A stretch of 64,000 nucleotides of DNA from Reticulitermes speratus (GCA_021186555.1 JAJKFL010000003.1:41746408-41810407), one strand, 5' to 3'; positions 45,450 to 57,522 are shown, numbered from the stretch's first letter. Program-made: numbers and translations. Notes: a model not told the origin generated them from the letters alone.

Positions 45450-46117
45450 ATGGTGTCAAAAGAACTGTGGTTACACAGCGACTACGAAAAGATAGGAAAC
45501 AGCGAAAATTAAAATTTGAGAACAGTGGCTGGCTTTAAACTACTTAATAAGGTACAGATGACACTTTACCTAAGTGAAAATAAAAAATAAAAAAATAGCA
45601 GACGATGGACTTATATACGACCAGAACGTAGAGGCCAAAAAGGCAAAAATCAGTAGGCCTATCAAAATGAACATGGCACGGAAGAAGCGAATTTGAAGAG
45701 ACAAGAAAAGATGGAGAAACTATTTAAGAGACGCAATACATTCTTCAGTCTAATATGAGAAGAAGAAAAAAAGAAGAAAAAAGAAGAAAAAGAAAAATAA
45801 GAAAGTGAAGATTATTATTGTTTTTTTATTAGTGGTGGTGGTGGTGGTTGTGATAATGATAAGCGAATGGATAAGATACTCCCATGCGGTCTGAGTTATA
45901 GAACGGATGTGCCATCCTATCTTATCAGTACTGTGCATGCAACGCGACCGACGTTCTTGAAACTCGCTAGGAAATTGAGTCGGTTTACAACTTCATAGTC
46001 GGAATTTTCTCTCGTGCATAACAACACTGTGGTGATGGCGGAAATCAGCGAGATGACAGCAACATAACCGCTATTGGGTACAGGCTTGGAGTTTTATGTG
46101 ACGGCAGGTCTTCGAAA
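45450..46117. other. Unrecognised; possible LINE tail with (GAA)n at 45.65-45.80 kb
   Basis: The plus strand 45654-45760 reads KKRI, stop, RDKKRWRNYLRDAIHSSV and then a (GAA)n-rich tract to about 45800, which is the style of a LINE C-terminus plus tail. Only one copy is seen, so the family is uncertain. A GGT-rich patch lies at 45834-45848. Confidence 0.35.
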
Positions 46118-46510
46118 CCAACTGACTGCCTGACTAACCAACCAACAAACTAACTCCATGGAGCAGAGTCCTTCTTGAGAAACTAACACTTCCTCAGACA
46201 CTGAAAGAAATTCCCCGCATTTTATGGAAGAGGAGTTTCGTTACCGCACTCACAAGAACCCGCCACCTGTCCCTATCCTGAGCCATATCAATCCAGTCCA
46301 TGCCCCGTCCCACTTCTTGAAGATCTACTTTAATATTATCATCCTATCTATGCCTGGGTCTTCCAAGTGGTCTCCTTCTCTCAGGCCTCCCCACCAAAAT
46401 CCTGTATGCACCTCTCCCCTCCCCCATACGTGCTACATGCCCCGCCCAACCTTTTTCTTCTTGATTTGATCACCCGAATAATATTTGGTGATGAGTACAG
46501 ATCATTAGCG
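46118..46510 (-). pseudogene. LINE family 1 reverse transcriptase C-terminus and 3' UTR (best copy)
   Basis: The minus strand reads [17 protein letters not shown], one frameshift, [20 protein letters not shown], then [11 protein letters not shown], a stop, [40 protein letters not shown]. This is the clearest copy of the family signature in the window. The 3' UTR follows leftwards (TTCTCAAGAAGGACTCTGCT, then CCATGGAGTTAGTTTGTTGG), ending in a GTTGGTTAGTCAG-type tail. One stop and one shift in about 90 codons mark it as a fairly young dead copy. Confidence 0.78.
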
Positions 46511-47183
46511 CAGACAGCTATCTGAGCCGCATTTCTTGCAGACGCAAGCTTGGCTATATTGGCAATGCTAGCGGAAACAGCAACTATCGGAGCAGATAAA
46601 TACTAGCAAAGAGCTACAAAGACAATACAGATATATGAACATAACCACACGAACATACTGTACACCGCCAAACACACACATGGTGAATCAACCGCATTGA
46701 GCAGCATTAAGTTAAGCGCTAGTCTCGTCTTTTGTCCCATTTCAAACTTATAAGTGAATGCATGCAGCACCTCGGTAAAAGCACCATTCGGGTCTATAAA
46801 ATCACATGTAGGAATGAGGCCGCGAATTTATATTAAGTTAATACGAGAGCGAGTTGCGGAAAAGCAATACAATTCGAGGGAATGTTTATGCTAATAATCA
46901 CACAAGGAGCACATTACATTCACTCCAACGTAACTAACAATTTCAAATGTGCACGATTAAACAAGCTGACAGTTTTACACTTCAGTGAGATTAAACCTGA
47001 TTATTACAGCTATAATATTTTACTACTCAAACCCCCATTACATGTATGTACACGGTCATTTCTCAATGTGTACTTGACCCGGTACGTCCACTGTCCTGCA
47101 TACTTTATAAAAACCTACCGCAAACAACTCTCGTACACTCGTAGTGCCACCATAGTTTCTTGACAATACATTATGTCGCAGAT
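46511..47183. other. Unrecognised intergenic sequence
   Basis: I see nothing recognisable here. Confidence 0.4.
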
Positions 47184-47376
47184 GGGGGTGGGTGGTCAAC
47201 TCCACGCCCCATGCCGCTTTACCCCCGGGAATGACCCGGTACCCATTGTACAGGAGGCTGGGTAGGCCCCAGGGCCGGTCTGGACAGGTGCGGAAAATCT
47301 CGCCCCCACCGGGATTCGATCCCCGGACCCTCCAGCCAGTAGCGAGTCGCTATACCGACTACGCTATCCCGGCTCA
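47184..47376 (-). mobile_element. SINE family C copy (3' truncated)
   Basis: The minus strand begins GAGCCGGGATAGCGTAGTCG (A-box region), B box GGGGATCGAATCCC, then GGTGGGGGCGAGATTTTCCG and the ..GGTACCGGGTCA.. body. It stops at the GGTGGTCAACTCCACG block, so it lacks the further 3' part present at 56.6 kb. The 70-codon plus frame here is antisense SINE. Confidence 0.85.
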
Positions 47377-47551
47377 TACCAATAATGCGGACGAATATTT
47401 TTAAAACTCTTCAAAATACAAAATTATAAAGCAACATTTTAAATAAAACCGAATACAATAGTTTACATAAAAAATCTACGTTTGAAACTACGTTTAAAAG
47501 AGCTCTCAACGTTAGGCTAAGAAACTGTAATTATTCCCCGTTTTACAAATA
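47377..47551. other. Spacer between SINE and MITE
   Basis: I see nothing recognisable here. Confidence 0.4.
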
Positions 47552-47752
47552 CAGTCGAACTCGGTTGTAATGACAGGAAGGGGACCGAATATTTTGTGTC
47601 GTTATACACGAGTGTCGTTTTACACGAGTGTTGTTATAACCGAGGAGTATAATGTTACGGTTAACAGTGGGGAATTAATTGGTACCAGAGGATATCAGTC
47701 GCTATAGATGAGGTGTCGCTTAAACCGATGTCGTTATAACCGGGTTCGACTG
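47552..47752. mobile_element. TA-flanked MITE copy 2 (201 bp)
   Basis: Terminal inverted repeats CAGTCGAACTCGGTTGTAAT (left) and CAGTCGAACCCGGTTATAAC (complement of right) are flanked by TA on both sides (47550-47551 and 47753-47754). Internal sub-repeats of GTCGTTATACACGAGTGTCG type occur near the left end. Same orientation and internal words as copy 1 at 36.3 kb. Non-coding, probably mobilised by a Tc1/mariner-pogo transposase not present here. Confidence 0.85.
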
Positions 47753-47754
47753 TA

Positions 47755-48183
47755 ATTCCTGTCTTCGTTTCGTCAGCTTCCCATCATTTAAATCAACCTC
47801 GCGAAACCTCAGTATTGATATAAGCATTCCTCAACTGTAACATTTCTACTAGGGACTTTGATTTCAGTTAACAGGCTTAGATAAGTAATGTCACAGATGT
47901 CCTAAGAAAACCTGAAGTTGTAAAGAATGGCTCCTCTGCGCGTGGAAGAGCGGAGAGCAGAAGCGAAGAAACCGTCAGTGAAATGCTTTTCTCCGTAGTG
48001 CATTCGATCCGCGATTAGCCGTTGAATTTCCCTGTGTTGCCGTACATGCGTAAGAGGCATAATAATCAGCAAGAAACGCAGAAATGCTTATGGAAACCGA
48101 TCCGGCGATCAGTGGTTACAAGAACCGACAAAACCCACGACAACATCACAAATTTTCTTAACAAACCAATGGTTTCTCAACTG
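47755..48183. other. Unrecognised intergenic sequence
   Basis: I see nothing recognisable here. Confidence 0.4.
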
Positions 48184-48192
48184 GTTTATAAA

Positions 48193-48467
48193 TAATTCTA
48201 CCTTGGACATCCCGTAGTGATAAAGATACACAAGGCGTAAGGATAACAGCCGTCAGTCACAACTAGATACTTTTAGTATGTTATATGGTTTTAAAGCAAC
48301 ATGTTTCGGCTAATACATAAGAATTGATTTACATAATAATTTTTATTTGGTGTTTTATGAGCCTGATGACGGCTTCTTGTGTATGAGCCGAAACATATCG
48401 CTTTAAAACCATAAAACGTACTAAAAGAGTTTAGTTGTACTGACGACTATTACCCTCAAACCTTGTA
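48193..48467. mobile_element. Foldback hammerhead element F7 with 9-bp TSD
   Basis: Arms about 48229-48330 and 48345-48467 share GTCAG..ACAACTA..ACTTTTAGTA, TATGGTTTTAAAGC and the ribozyme region. The left arm retains stem III and GAAAC (minus strand) but lost the CUGANGA part at the turn. The right arm keeps a whole hammerhead on the plus strand. The 9-bp repeat GTTTATAAA (48184-48192 and 48468-48476) flanks it, with 36 extra bases between the left repeat and the left arm and none on the right, the same asymmetry as F3 and F12. Confidence 0.75.
48360..48402 (+). ncRNA. Hammerhead ribozyme motif, F7 right arm
   Basis: AGC (stem I), CTGATGA 48363-48369, an extra C, stem II GGCU/AGCC with an 11-base loop, GAAA 48390-48393, an imperfect stem III ACAUAU, C17 at 48399, GCU. 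The core is intact, but stem III has an internal mismatch and stem I is 3 bp, so activity is uncertain. The left arm suggests the original stem III was ACAUGU. Confidence 0.6.
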
Positions 48468-48476
48468 GTTTATAAA

Positions 48477-49619
48477 GCCTGAAGTTTCTTGACCGTGCTC
48501 ACAGCAGTTTGCCACTGAAAGCTATCATGAGCCAAATAAATTCAGTCCACACCTTCACAGCGTACTACATATTCAGTTCAACATGAAGCTGTAATTCAAA
48601 CTGCGACCAGGCGTGTCCAAATTCTTTGCGGCATTTATGTTTTACGAATGACTTTCTATCTGTTCATTGCCCAGTTATGTGCTACGCACCTAGCCTCTCT
48701 CATCCTTCTTGATCTAATGAACCTAATATTTGCTAAAGGCAATTTACACCCAAACTAGGAATATTAAAAAATGTTAGACTTCAGAACGATCGACAATGGA
48801 ATTGGATCTCCATAAACCCACACAGTTGTACGGTTAAGTTTGAGGCTTATCCACCACCACTGTTCATGCTACGGACAGGCGAAATTACGCTCAACAGAGT
48901 GCGTCCTAAAATAACAGACTTAAAAGACGCCTTATGCGTTCGTACTTAAGTTATAATAAATTTATACCTAATCACATTTTTTTAACTTAACAAGACACAA
49001 AGAGTAGCCTCATAAGGATTCTGCAAACGTTTGTGAAAATTATTATTCATAGGACTATTGAACATTTATCTGAAAGGAAAGGACGTTTCAGTAATTGGCT
49101 GTGCATCCTCTCCAGGTGACAATCATTTTGCACTGATAGATTTTCACTGTTTTTTTTAATCTTACTAAGCAATTAGGAACGACAGTTGTGATCGAACCCG
49201 AGGATCTAACACATTACTTAGTAATTAAAAGATCCAGCGCCTTCTCTCAGCGTTATTAACCATTTAACGACTAGTTGTAACTACACGCACTACTTGTTCT
49301 AACATCAAGAAACTTTGCATTTTCCAGATACAATGTATTATTTGTCTCGTGTAATTTTTACAGCAAATAACGATTATTATCCGAAGCAGCATGTTTGAAG
49401 TAACAGGCATTCTCCTGTTGGCCTTGTTTAAATGCCAACTTTGTGCTAAAGCTTCTAGAGCACAGTGGACCAGCTAGGATAGCACCGCCATGATTTACGA
49501 GACACTGTAGGGCGTCTGGTCTTTATAATGCAGACGGACTGCTTTGTCTGTGAGGTAGAATCTGAAGTTTTGCATACACATACAATTCAGATAAACACCA
49601 TACGTCTTGACGCTTTCAC
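48477..49619. other. Unrecognised; lone B-box-like motif at 49.19 kb
   Basis: The minus strand near 49175-49245 has GGATCTTTTAATTACTAAG and GGGTTCGATCAC, reminiscent of an old tRNA-derived SINE head; no body is recognised. Confidence 0.35.
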
Positions 49620-49922
49620 AGGGCATAATTCAATCAAATCTCGTAATTAAAACCGCGTCAGGTAAATCAAACCGATGTTTCGGAGCCCGACTCCGTCTCC
49701 ATCATCAGGCTTCTGATGTGATTCGACACCCAGTCTCTCCAGATTATACGAGTGTATCAGTATCACGCCGGGACTCTTAGTACTGATATCTAATCAGGGT
49801 ATGCTGGGTGATGAGTCACTTTAGAAACCTGATGATGGAGGCGGAGTCGGTCTCCGAAATGCCGGTTGACTTGAAACGCTTGATGCGGCTATCAGCCCGA
49901 GCAGATTTTATTAGATTAATGT
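49620..49922. mobile_element. Foldback hammerhead element F8
   Basis: The left arm, about 49624-49710 (minus-strand sense), and right arm, about 49826-49922 (plus sense), share GATGGAG..CGGAGTCGG..CTCCGAAA, then CCGGTT(T)GA, GA(C/T)GCGG and GAGATTT/AGATTTTATTAGATT. Both keep CUGAUGA and GAAA (minus: 49708-49702 and 49681-49678; plus: 49829-49835 and 49856-49859) with stem II GGAG/CUCC. Stem III is degraded (AUCGGU, UGCCGGUU), so cleavage is doubtful. No target duplication identified. Confidence 0.7.
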
Positions 49923-51282
49923 CATTTTTCGACCTGGACATCAACATCAGAAACGGGAGGTGTGACAATGACGGAATGACCGTTTGTCCTAAAGTGAGTC
50001 TGCTCTTGGCTCCGTCTTCACTGGGTTAAACACAGTTTGTCGTATAGACACTGCGTTCCTCTGCAGCACACTGTATCGCAGTACACGTTTATATACAACT
50101 CATCTCGTAAACAGAAATAAAAGGCAATAAAATTTAATTACCCTCTGTCTTTAACTCCCATTTCCACTAACTAAATCCCTCATGACATTTCGCAAAACTA
50201 TTTCAACTGTTTTATCCTTCAGGGGGAAATAATGTCCATTGAGACACACTCGGAAATTCAGTTTATGTCTGAGCCATATTCACAAGTTCTCCTCCCTGTT
50301 TCTGTGAATTCAATTAGGAAAACCAAAACATTTCATTCCTAATGCGAAGTGAAATATTCGTACCTGTCACATGCAATGAACACGGCTTCACTGGACAGTC
50401 CAGTGCATGACACGAACGCAATATAATGTTCTGCTTTTGCTCCCAGAGGCGCCCAAAATATTACACGCAAATTTATGGAACATCAGGTGATTATGTAGTA
50501 GAAAAAACAGGCGCATACAAGAATTAAACTCTTTTAATGATAATGATAATAATAATAATAATAACGCATGGATCAAAGGGAGTTTTCCTTTTGCTGTAGC
50601 AAATCGCCATGAAGGCATCTGGAGGGAGCGGCAGTAACAATCCATATCGAATAAAGTCAAATGTGTACTAAAACCACTTTATTTTTCTGCTGGTTCTTGG
50701 TTGAGACGAAAGGCGAAGCGAACTGTCATTTCGAAATCCTTGTCGTCCCTGTTACTGGTTATTACGTTTTGTGTACTTAAACGCGTGAGGACATATTTTA
50801 TACTTGTTACCCAATAAATTCGAACGTGTCTTGCACTTCAAATTTTGAAAATTCGGAAACACTGCAAGGTGAATGCACCGTTGTCTCTATACAGACATAG
50901 CCAAATATTGCATCGTGCCTGTAGAATCAGAAATTACTGTTCTGTAACAATTTGACACAAATTTAAGGCTAAATTTATTTGGCAGGGCATACGTATTGTT
51001 TTAAGTGAAAGTTGCCGCCACTTGATGTTCGATAAGTAACGCCAGGCGGACTTTATAAATTTTGAAAGTGGCTACAAGATATAGTTTTACTTACTTTACT
51101 TTACGTTACGTTACTTACACGTAACTCTACTTAATCTCTTATTAACTACAGTAAAACTGACGAAACGTGCTGGAAATAAGCTTGCGAGCCAGGAACAGGC
51201 CATCGCAAGATTTTGTCTGCTGCGCCACGTGTTTCTTACTGCCAAACTCGAATGGTGAGTCTGTACACAACTGAGCGCCTCC
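49923..51282. other. Unrecognised intergenic sequence
   Basis: Contains an ATA/ATG-rich patch at 50537-50564. I see nothing else. Confidence 0.4.
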
Positions 51283-51545
51283 AATAAAAGAGTCCTTGAG
51301 CAGCTAATAGTATTTGATCACTTAGTAAAGAAATTCCCCTCCTTTCATTCAAGTTCGAGATCTTTACCGTGTTAAAAATCCCACACGTGTTCCCTGTCAC
51401 AAACTACATGAATCCAATCCACAATCTCTCAAAATATTCTTTCAAGATGCATTGTAATGTTGTCCTCCCACATACACTTGGTCTCCTACGAGGTCTCTTA
51501 CCTCCAGGTCTCAGACTGTAATTTCCTGTACGTTTCTCAGTTCTA
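51283..51545 (-). pseudogene. LINE family 1 fragment, strongly decayed
   Basis: Minus-strand pieces PGGKRPRRRPS, MWEDNITMHLERIF and EIVDWIHVVCDREHVWDF follow the family 1 order (GKRPLGRPRRRWEDNIKMDL, DWIxLAQDRxxWR). The 3' UTR word AAGGACTCTTTTATTGGAGG lies at the left end. Several stops. Confidence 0.55.
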
Positions 51546-52000
51546 CCTTTTCGCCCTCCTTCACGTAATCACAGTAATTATATTTACAGTTCTCAATATA
51601 GACCTCTTTATGATGTTCCACATTCTGCGGTTCGTATTTGGCTTCCCGTCGGTAAATGCTGGCAGAATTTATAACTAAATTTTAGCCTTGGTACAGTTAC
51701 CGCAACATCAGAACAGAAAAGGCTAAGTTTAATGTATGAGGTTGGAACATAATTCAAATATTTCTTTACCGTCAGTTGTGAATGTCGTCATTTGGAATTC
51801 TCCCGTATTGCACAATACCTCCACGTACTTACCTGTAAAAGAGAATGAAACTAATTAATATTACTCTGTTAAATTGAAGGTAATGACACTTTTTAATACT
51901 CTCGCTCTGTCTCTGTCACTCTTTCCATTGCTCCAAATGAGATCTGAAACGCAATCTCTTACCCTTTAGGAAAGAAATGAAATGAGTTTTTCTTCACGGA
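51546..52000. other. Unrecognised intergenic sequence
   Basis: I see nothing recognisable here. Confidence 0.4.
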
Positions 52001-52644
52001 AACAAATGACTATGGCACATCTGTATTCATAGAGAAGGGCGAAGTGGATAACAAATGACTACGGCACATCTGTATTCATAGAGAAGGGCGAAGTGGATAA
52101 CAAATGACTACGGCACATCTGTATTCATATAGAAGGGCGAAGTGGATAACAAATGACTACGGCACATATGTATTCATATAGAAGGGCGAAGTGGATAACA
52201 AATGACTACGGCACATCTGTATTCATATAGAAGGGCGAAGTGGATAACAAATGACTACGGCACATCTGTATTCATATAGAAGGGCGAAGTGGATAACAAA
52301 TGACTACGGCACATATGTATTCATATAGAAGGGCAAAGTGGATAACAAATGACTACGGCACATCTGTATTCATATAGAAGGGCGAAGTGGATAACAAATG
52401 ACTACGGCACATCTGTATTCATATAGAAGGGCGAAGTGGATAACAAATGACTACGGCACATATGTATTCATACAGAAGGGCGAAGTGGATAACAAATGAC
52501 TACGGCATATCTGTATTCATACAGAAGGGCGAAGTGGATAACAAATGACTACGGCACATATGTATTCATACAGAAGGGCGAAGTGGATAACAAATGACTA
52601 CGACACATCTGTATTCATATAGAAGGGCGAAGTGGATAACAAAT
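52001..52644. repeat. 49-bp minisatellite, 13 units
   Basis: Units start at 52001 and recur exactly every 49 bp (52050, 52099, and so on to 52589). Core words are AACAAATGACTACGGCACAT, CTGTATTCATATAGAAGGGC and GAAGTGGAT. CTG versus ATG after GGCACAT varies: units 4, 7, 10 and 12 carry ATATG, so units 4-10 show a 3-unit (147-bp) sub-period. Divergence is low except in the first and last units. Not coding and no spacers. Confidence 0.95.
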
Positions 52645-54865
52645 CAACGCACACTGATTCGTTGTTAGTACACAGAAATATGACCAGACCAGGCACTAAG
52701 CACATCTCAACAGGCTTATTGCATGAGAAAACATTTATTGAAAATACGTTACACCAAAATGTTCTGAGACCGACATTAACACTTCAAACAAAACACGTTG
52801 TGCGAAATTTTCGAATCCTCCACCTGCTCTTAATATTCAGGCCTAACCCAAAACCACCTAATTTCAACTTCCTGTAACGTAGAAACAAAATGATACAGTT
52901 TCACAATTCAGTTAACAAGCCTCATAATTCTTACAATGATTGCACAATTTACGGGGAAAATCTTTGTCGTTTAATTCCTGAATGCTGGAATGTCGTCTGT
53001 GAGTAGTCCAAATGCCAGCAGTAACATCCTATTTCTGGTCATAATTATTAATTAATTAAAACTTTGCGTATGTTCTATGGGGTACGAATGATGGAATTCC
53101 AGTAGGCAGTCACCAACCCTCATACCACCCCTGGCGTAGTTAATTAACTAAATGAAACTATCCTCAAGGCTGCATCAACAAAATGGACATACAAAGGTTG
53201 ACACGACGGACGGACGGATGAACAGAGAGAAAGGGATGTCAGGTAGACTAGCGGAGAGAGGCTTCCTAACTCATAGATCGATGTACAGCAACAATATGGG
53301 TAAGTGAGTTGGTGGGTGAGTGGAGTGTGCCAGCGAGCTACCAAGTGAGTTAATGAGCGTGGAAGTGACTGCGCAGGCGGCCAAATAAGAGGGTGCTGAA
53401 TTCATATGCCGTGTGTAAAGTTTCGTAACATTTAGTATCTTAAAGTTAGCGTCCCTTAACCACAAGGTGTACCTCCAAATTGCAGAAATACCCATATGAA
53501 CTTTGACGGAGGCTATACCTCCGACATAATCGCTGATACTTCCATATCTGAAATCCACTTTTTCCATCCGCAATCTGAAGACAAGCCGCCATGAATTAGT
53601 AACTCCAGGAAACAGTCCCGAAGATACTGTTTACATGAAATACTACTGACAAACTGTACCTCTCTTAATGGAAGCTAAAGTTCATTTTCATGTTTGCAGC
53701 AGTGCGCCACTGGAACTTAATGTGAGTAAGGTCAGTCAGAATCTAAATCCTAAAATGCTGCTTCCATCTGGTCCCTTTTCTTAATCCAGGTGTTAAAAAC
53801 ATACCTGGTGAATAATAGCTACTAATTTACGGTAGAAATTAGAAATCTTAAGTTGTGTAGTGCGTTACCTCCATATCTCTCCAGAGCACAGTAACACAAC
53901 GAATTAAAATTAATATAACAATGACGTTTCACATTTAAATATCCAGGTACATTCTCAGGAGCCACAAACCTTTCGTAAGCTACTGCAGTTTAAAAGTATG
54001 AAAATAAATTGGACATTGGTTATCGTGTAAAATCTTCTTAACTCCAAAAACTGTCCTGTTAAATAGTTAAAATCAGGTTAAAACTTTTAACTTAAAAACC
54101 AATAATGGCACCCAGATAGGTGCCACTGTTAATTACAGAGTTAATTACGTAATTTACCCCTTTCCCATAGTTATTACATTAATGTCACTGTAAATTTACT
54201 TAATTAACAACTAACTATAGGAAGAGAAGAATTTGTAAATCATTACTGAATGTCAAACCGAAGGTTTTGAAGCTACTGTATCTATTTTTAAAAAAGTCTG
54301 GGAAGTGAGAAGTTTTATCGTGGTAATTACTGCAGACAAAATTGTTGTAAAGATTTCTGAATACGAACAGCCCTGCATGACGTGTCGTGCCTAAAGAGGA
54401 TTCGATGGGCTCTTTTCTTAAAATAATAGAGGCAACACAATCCAAATTAATACAACCAAATAATATACGCATATAAAACAATGTCAGTAACGTCGTGTTT
54501 TGCTAATTAAAAGTTATTTTAAAACGTTGCATTATGACAGTATGTAAATATATACATTTAAACTGTAGCATTCCATCCTATGCCCTATCATGATTGCAAA
54601 TTTTGTATTTTAAGTTGAAAAAATATATAGGTTGTATTGGACTGTCAGAATAAAAATTGTTATTACGTGTATATAAATACATGTCAATTGATATTACGGC
54701 CGTATGTTTCCCAGTGTTAAAAACTTCAGTATAAAGAAATTCATTATACGAAATGAAAGCCGTATTCTCATATATTTACATAATATTTCAGATTATGTAA
54801 GTTGGCATTGCTAAAACATTGTTAGCAGTGGCGCCAGAAGAAGTTTTCTGAGGAGGCAGGGATGC
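52645..54865. other. Unrecognised AT-rich sequence
   Basis: I see nothing recognisable here. Frames at 53144-53573 (-) overlap one another and have no known product. Confidence 0.4.
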
Positions 54866-54900
54866 TGGTGGTGGGAGTGGTGGTGGTGGTGGTTGTGGTA
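54866..54900. repeat. (GGT)n microsatellite
   Basis: Imperfect GGT run; the opposite strand gives a short Pro-rich frame (54788-54985) that is an artefact. Confidence 0.85.
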
Positions 54901-55703
54901 AACAGCTCAACTCCTGTGGGCAGTACCACCAATTTGGAAACTGTAATACTAACAATGCAAACTTCCATAAACTGCCCACTGACAAGAGAGGAAAGAGATG
55001 GTATGTGCTTTCATTAAAACATGTTTTGAATAGCTGCTAGACACTCATGGTCGTCGTATAACAGATATTCATGATAAGCACTGTACATACTAAACACGGT
55101 CAAACACAACAGTACCTCAAACAAACCACATATAACGTGGATACACAAAACCATTATAATAATAAAATGATCCTAAAGTGATAACCATTACAGAGATCAT
55201 TAGGGCCGCTGTATGTATGTAGGTTACCAAACGCATTCTAGAATGCTATGTACCGCGCTTCTAAACACAAACATATATACCACGTGATGTAGAAAATTGC
55301 TCACACGCCAATTTTGTCTAAATTAATGATCATTACAAAAGTCAAAATATCTGGGAATAGCAGGAACAAAAACAGTATTATATTCAAGAAGTTAAAAGAC
55401 AATTCAATGCCAGAACTGCTTGCTGCCACTTTTCTTTACAATTTTTTAATCATCCCCGTTCTGTATATGAAAACGCAAGTCTGAACACCAAAACAGAGAA
55501 AAATTTTCCTGTTGTTTTACAGAAGCAGAGCTACGTCTCTAGTCGTAGAAAAAGAACAAGGATTAAAGTTGTGTGAGAATGGATAAAATTACGGAGTACA
55601 GTCAATAACTTTGTCCATATTTTATATATTCGTTTCAAGAAAGTTTTATGACGAATATTATAAAGGAATGAGATAAGTTTCACGGGACGGCTTTCGATAA
55701 AAA
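54901..55703. other. Unrecognised AT-rich sequence
   Basis: I see nothing recognisable here. Confidence 0.4.
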
Positions 55704-55838
55704 AAAAGGGTCCCACGATGGCTTGTTAACAAAGCCGAAACTAGTAACCTGGAAAACTTGCATATGTGTTGTGTAAGACTGTGTTTTAATATAAAATTTG
55801 AATAAAACACAACAGGGATGAATCACCTGAATATCAAA
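55704..55838 (+). mobile_element. Hammerhead retroelement end F9 (dead ribozyme)
   Basis: Plus strand: core CCCACGA (55711-55717; U4C and G5C), T, stem II GGCUU/AAGCC, GAAA (55736-55739), palindromic stem III ACUAGU, A17 (55745). A ~90-bp 3' end with TGAATAAAACACAACAGGGA follows. Stem II, GAAA and stem III are intact while the CUGA turn is lost, so it should not cleave. Single orientation; the 5' side is not recognised. Confidence 0.6.
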
Positions 55839-56584
55839 GTAGGACATATTACGAGTTGAGTCTACAGGGTTGACGGACATGACGCATTGCAGTAGTGACC
55901 ACTGTGGTTGTGCGAGCATTGAAGTAGGTGTTACAAAACGTCTGTAGGTAAATATAAAGACAAGAGTACACAATACTTTCGAGAAGCTCTCTGTAAACAA
56001 AACAACAACAAATTACGAAAGAAGAGTCCATTGCAAACCACTGAAATAAACTTCAGAAGCGCGTGACGGCCGAGACTAACAGCAGGCGGACTGTTTGTCC
56101 CTGACTGCATTTCACACCTGCATTCACGGTTCGTAACAAAATTATTATGAGTTAATACTTATGCAAATACTGATAAATTTCAAAGATGCTGACTCAAAGA
56201 GTATAATGGTTTATATCACGGGTGCACAAATTTTACAAAAGCACTGGAGCAATTTCAAAATTCTAGGCGCCAGAAGGGTGACATGAAGTAAGTTTTGTAT
56301 GAGGACCCACACATATTAGACGCCATCGTACAAAGTTTTGAGCAACGGCGACCTGGCGCACGGGATTTGTGCACTCCTGGTTTGTGTCCAAGAATTTATT
56401 TTTATTTATTTATTTGTACAGTATGTTTTAAGACTTATCAGTAGATCAGAAAATTATAGCGTCGAATGGGATGACAGTGAATGGCAAACTAAAAATTGCG
56501 TCGATGAAAGAAAGATGTTATTCCAGTATTTGCCTGGATCTGAGGAAACCTGTCGAGATTCGAACCTCTATCTCCCAACTAGCA
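55839..56584. other. Unrecognised; ends in an older tRNA-like sequence
   Basis: The minus strand from about 56940 to 56545, ignoring the inserted SINE, reads AAGCAGTAACGCTTCTAACT, then GCTAGTTGGGAGATAGAG and GGTTCGAATCTC, which looks like a tRNA-derived SINE head. The family C SINE at 56598 sits inside it. Confidence 0.4.
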
Positions 56585-56597
56585 GTTAGAAGCGTTA

Positions 56598-56894
56598 AAG
56601 GTAAAGGTAAAAGTATAGTTCTCCCTAGAACGGGCCATGAAGGCCCAGAGGGGGAGTAGAGGTATAGCTCCACTCTGTCTTTAACCCTGACACTAAATCA
56701 GGGTGGGTGGTCAACTCCACGCCCCGGCCGCTTTACCCCCGGGAAAGAGACCCGGTACCCATTGTATAGGAGGCTGGGTGGGCCCCAGGGTCGGTCTGGA
56801 CGGCTGCGGAAAATCTCGCCCCCACCGGGATTCGATCCCCGGATCGTCCAGCCCGTGGCAGATCGCTATACCGACTGAGCTATCCCGGCCCGCC
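56598..56894 (-). mobile_element. SINE family C copy, full length, perfect 13-bp TSD
   Basis: The minus strand begins GGGCCGGGATAGCTCAGTCG (A-box region, 56864-56894), B box GGGGATCGAATCCC (56827-56840), then the GGTGGGGGCGAGATTTTCCG body. It ends in TTCATGGCCCGTTCTAGGGA and TTTACCTTTACC repeats. The perfect duplication GTTAGAAGCGTTA (56585-56597 and 56895-56907) marks the insertion. It is the reference copy for the family and is nested in an older tRNA-like sequence. Confidence 0.92.
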
Positions 56895-56907
56895 GTTAGA
56901 AGCGTTA

Positions 56908-57522
56908 CTGCTTGAAACCAGCTTGCTCGGTTGACTTTTTGTTGGTATTCATTTCCACCCAGTGATACAGCTAATAAGCTATTAGTAATATAAGAATTAC
57001 TTTATCAAGTCTCTCTCCATCTCAATTAGAACTACAAAGCTTGAGATTCGATCCCCAAAATTTCTGTAAACTTGTTCTCTACCCTTACACATAAATTGTT
57101 ACACTATGTACGTACATTAATTCCGTGTCTGTGGTTGAGGAATTCTTTCACCTAAGTCCGTAACTCAACTTTTCATCAGGTAGATTCTAAATTGATGTAA
57201 TCAGGTTCTTTCAGCCTGGTACTGTACGCAGAATACACCAGAGCCAGCGAACAAAACAATGTCAGCGGGATGGCGCAATGCCACGTTCATCTGTTTGCAC
57301 GGGCGCGTCCTGTTGGTGTTGCGGGGGACAAATGACTGCGGCTGATGTGCTGTTGTCAGTTAGGTTTGTGGTTTTGCACAGTCCTCCATGTTGTTCTAAC
57401 CGTAGACCTGACGGTATAAGCGTTCCCTAACTGAACTGACTACTTCCATGACTGTGCGAGACATGTTACTCGTATATATCTTGTACATGTACATCGGTAA
57501 AAATCGGCAACTTACGTACATT
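56908..57522. other. Unrecognised intergenic sequence
   Basis: I see nothing recognisable apart from TACGTACATT at 57109-57118 and 57513-57522, discussed under F10. Confidence 0.4.
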
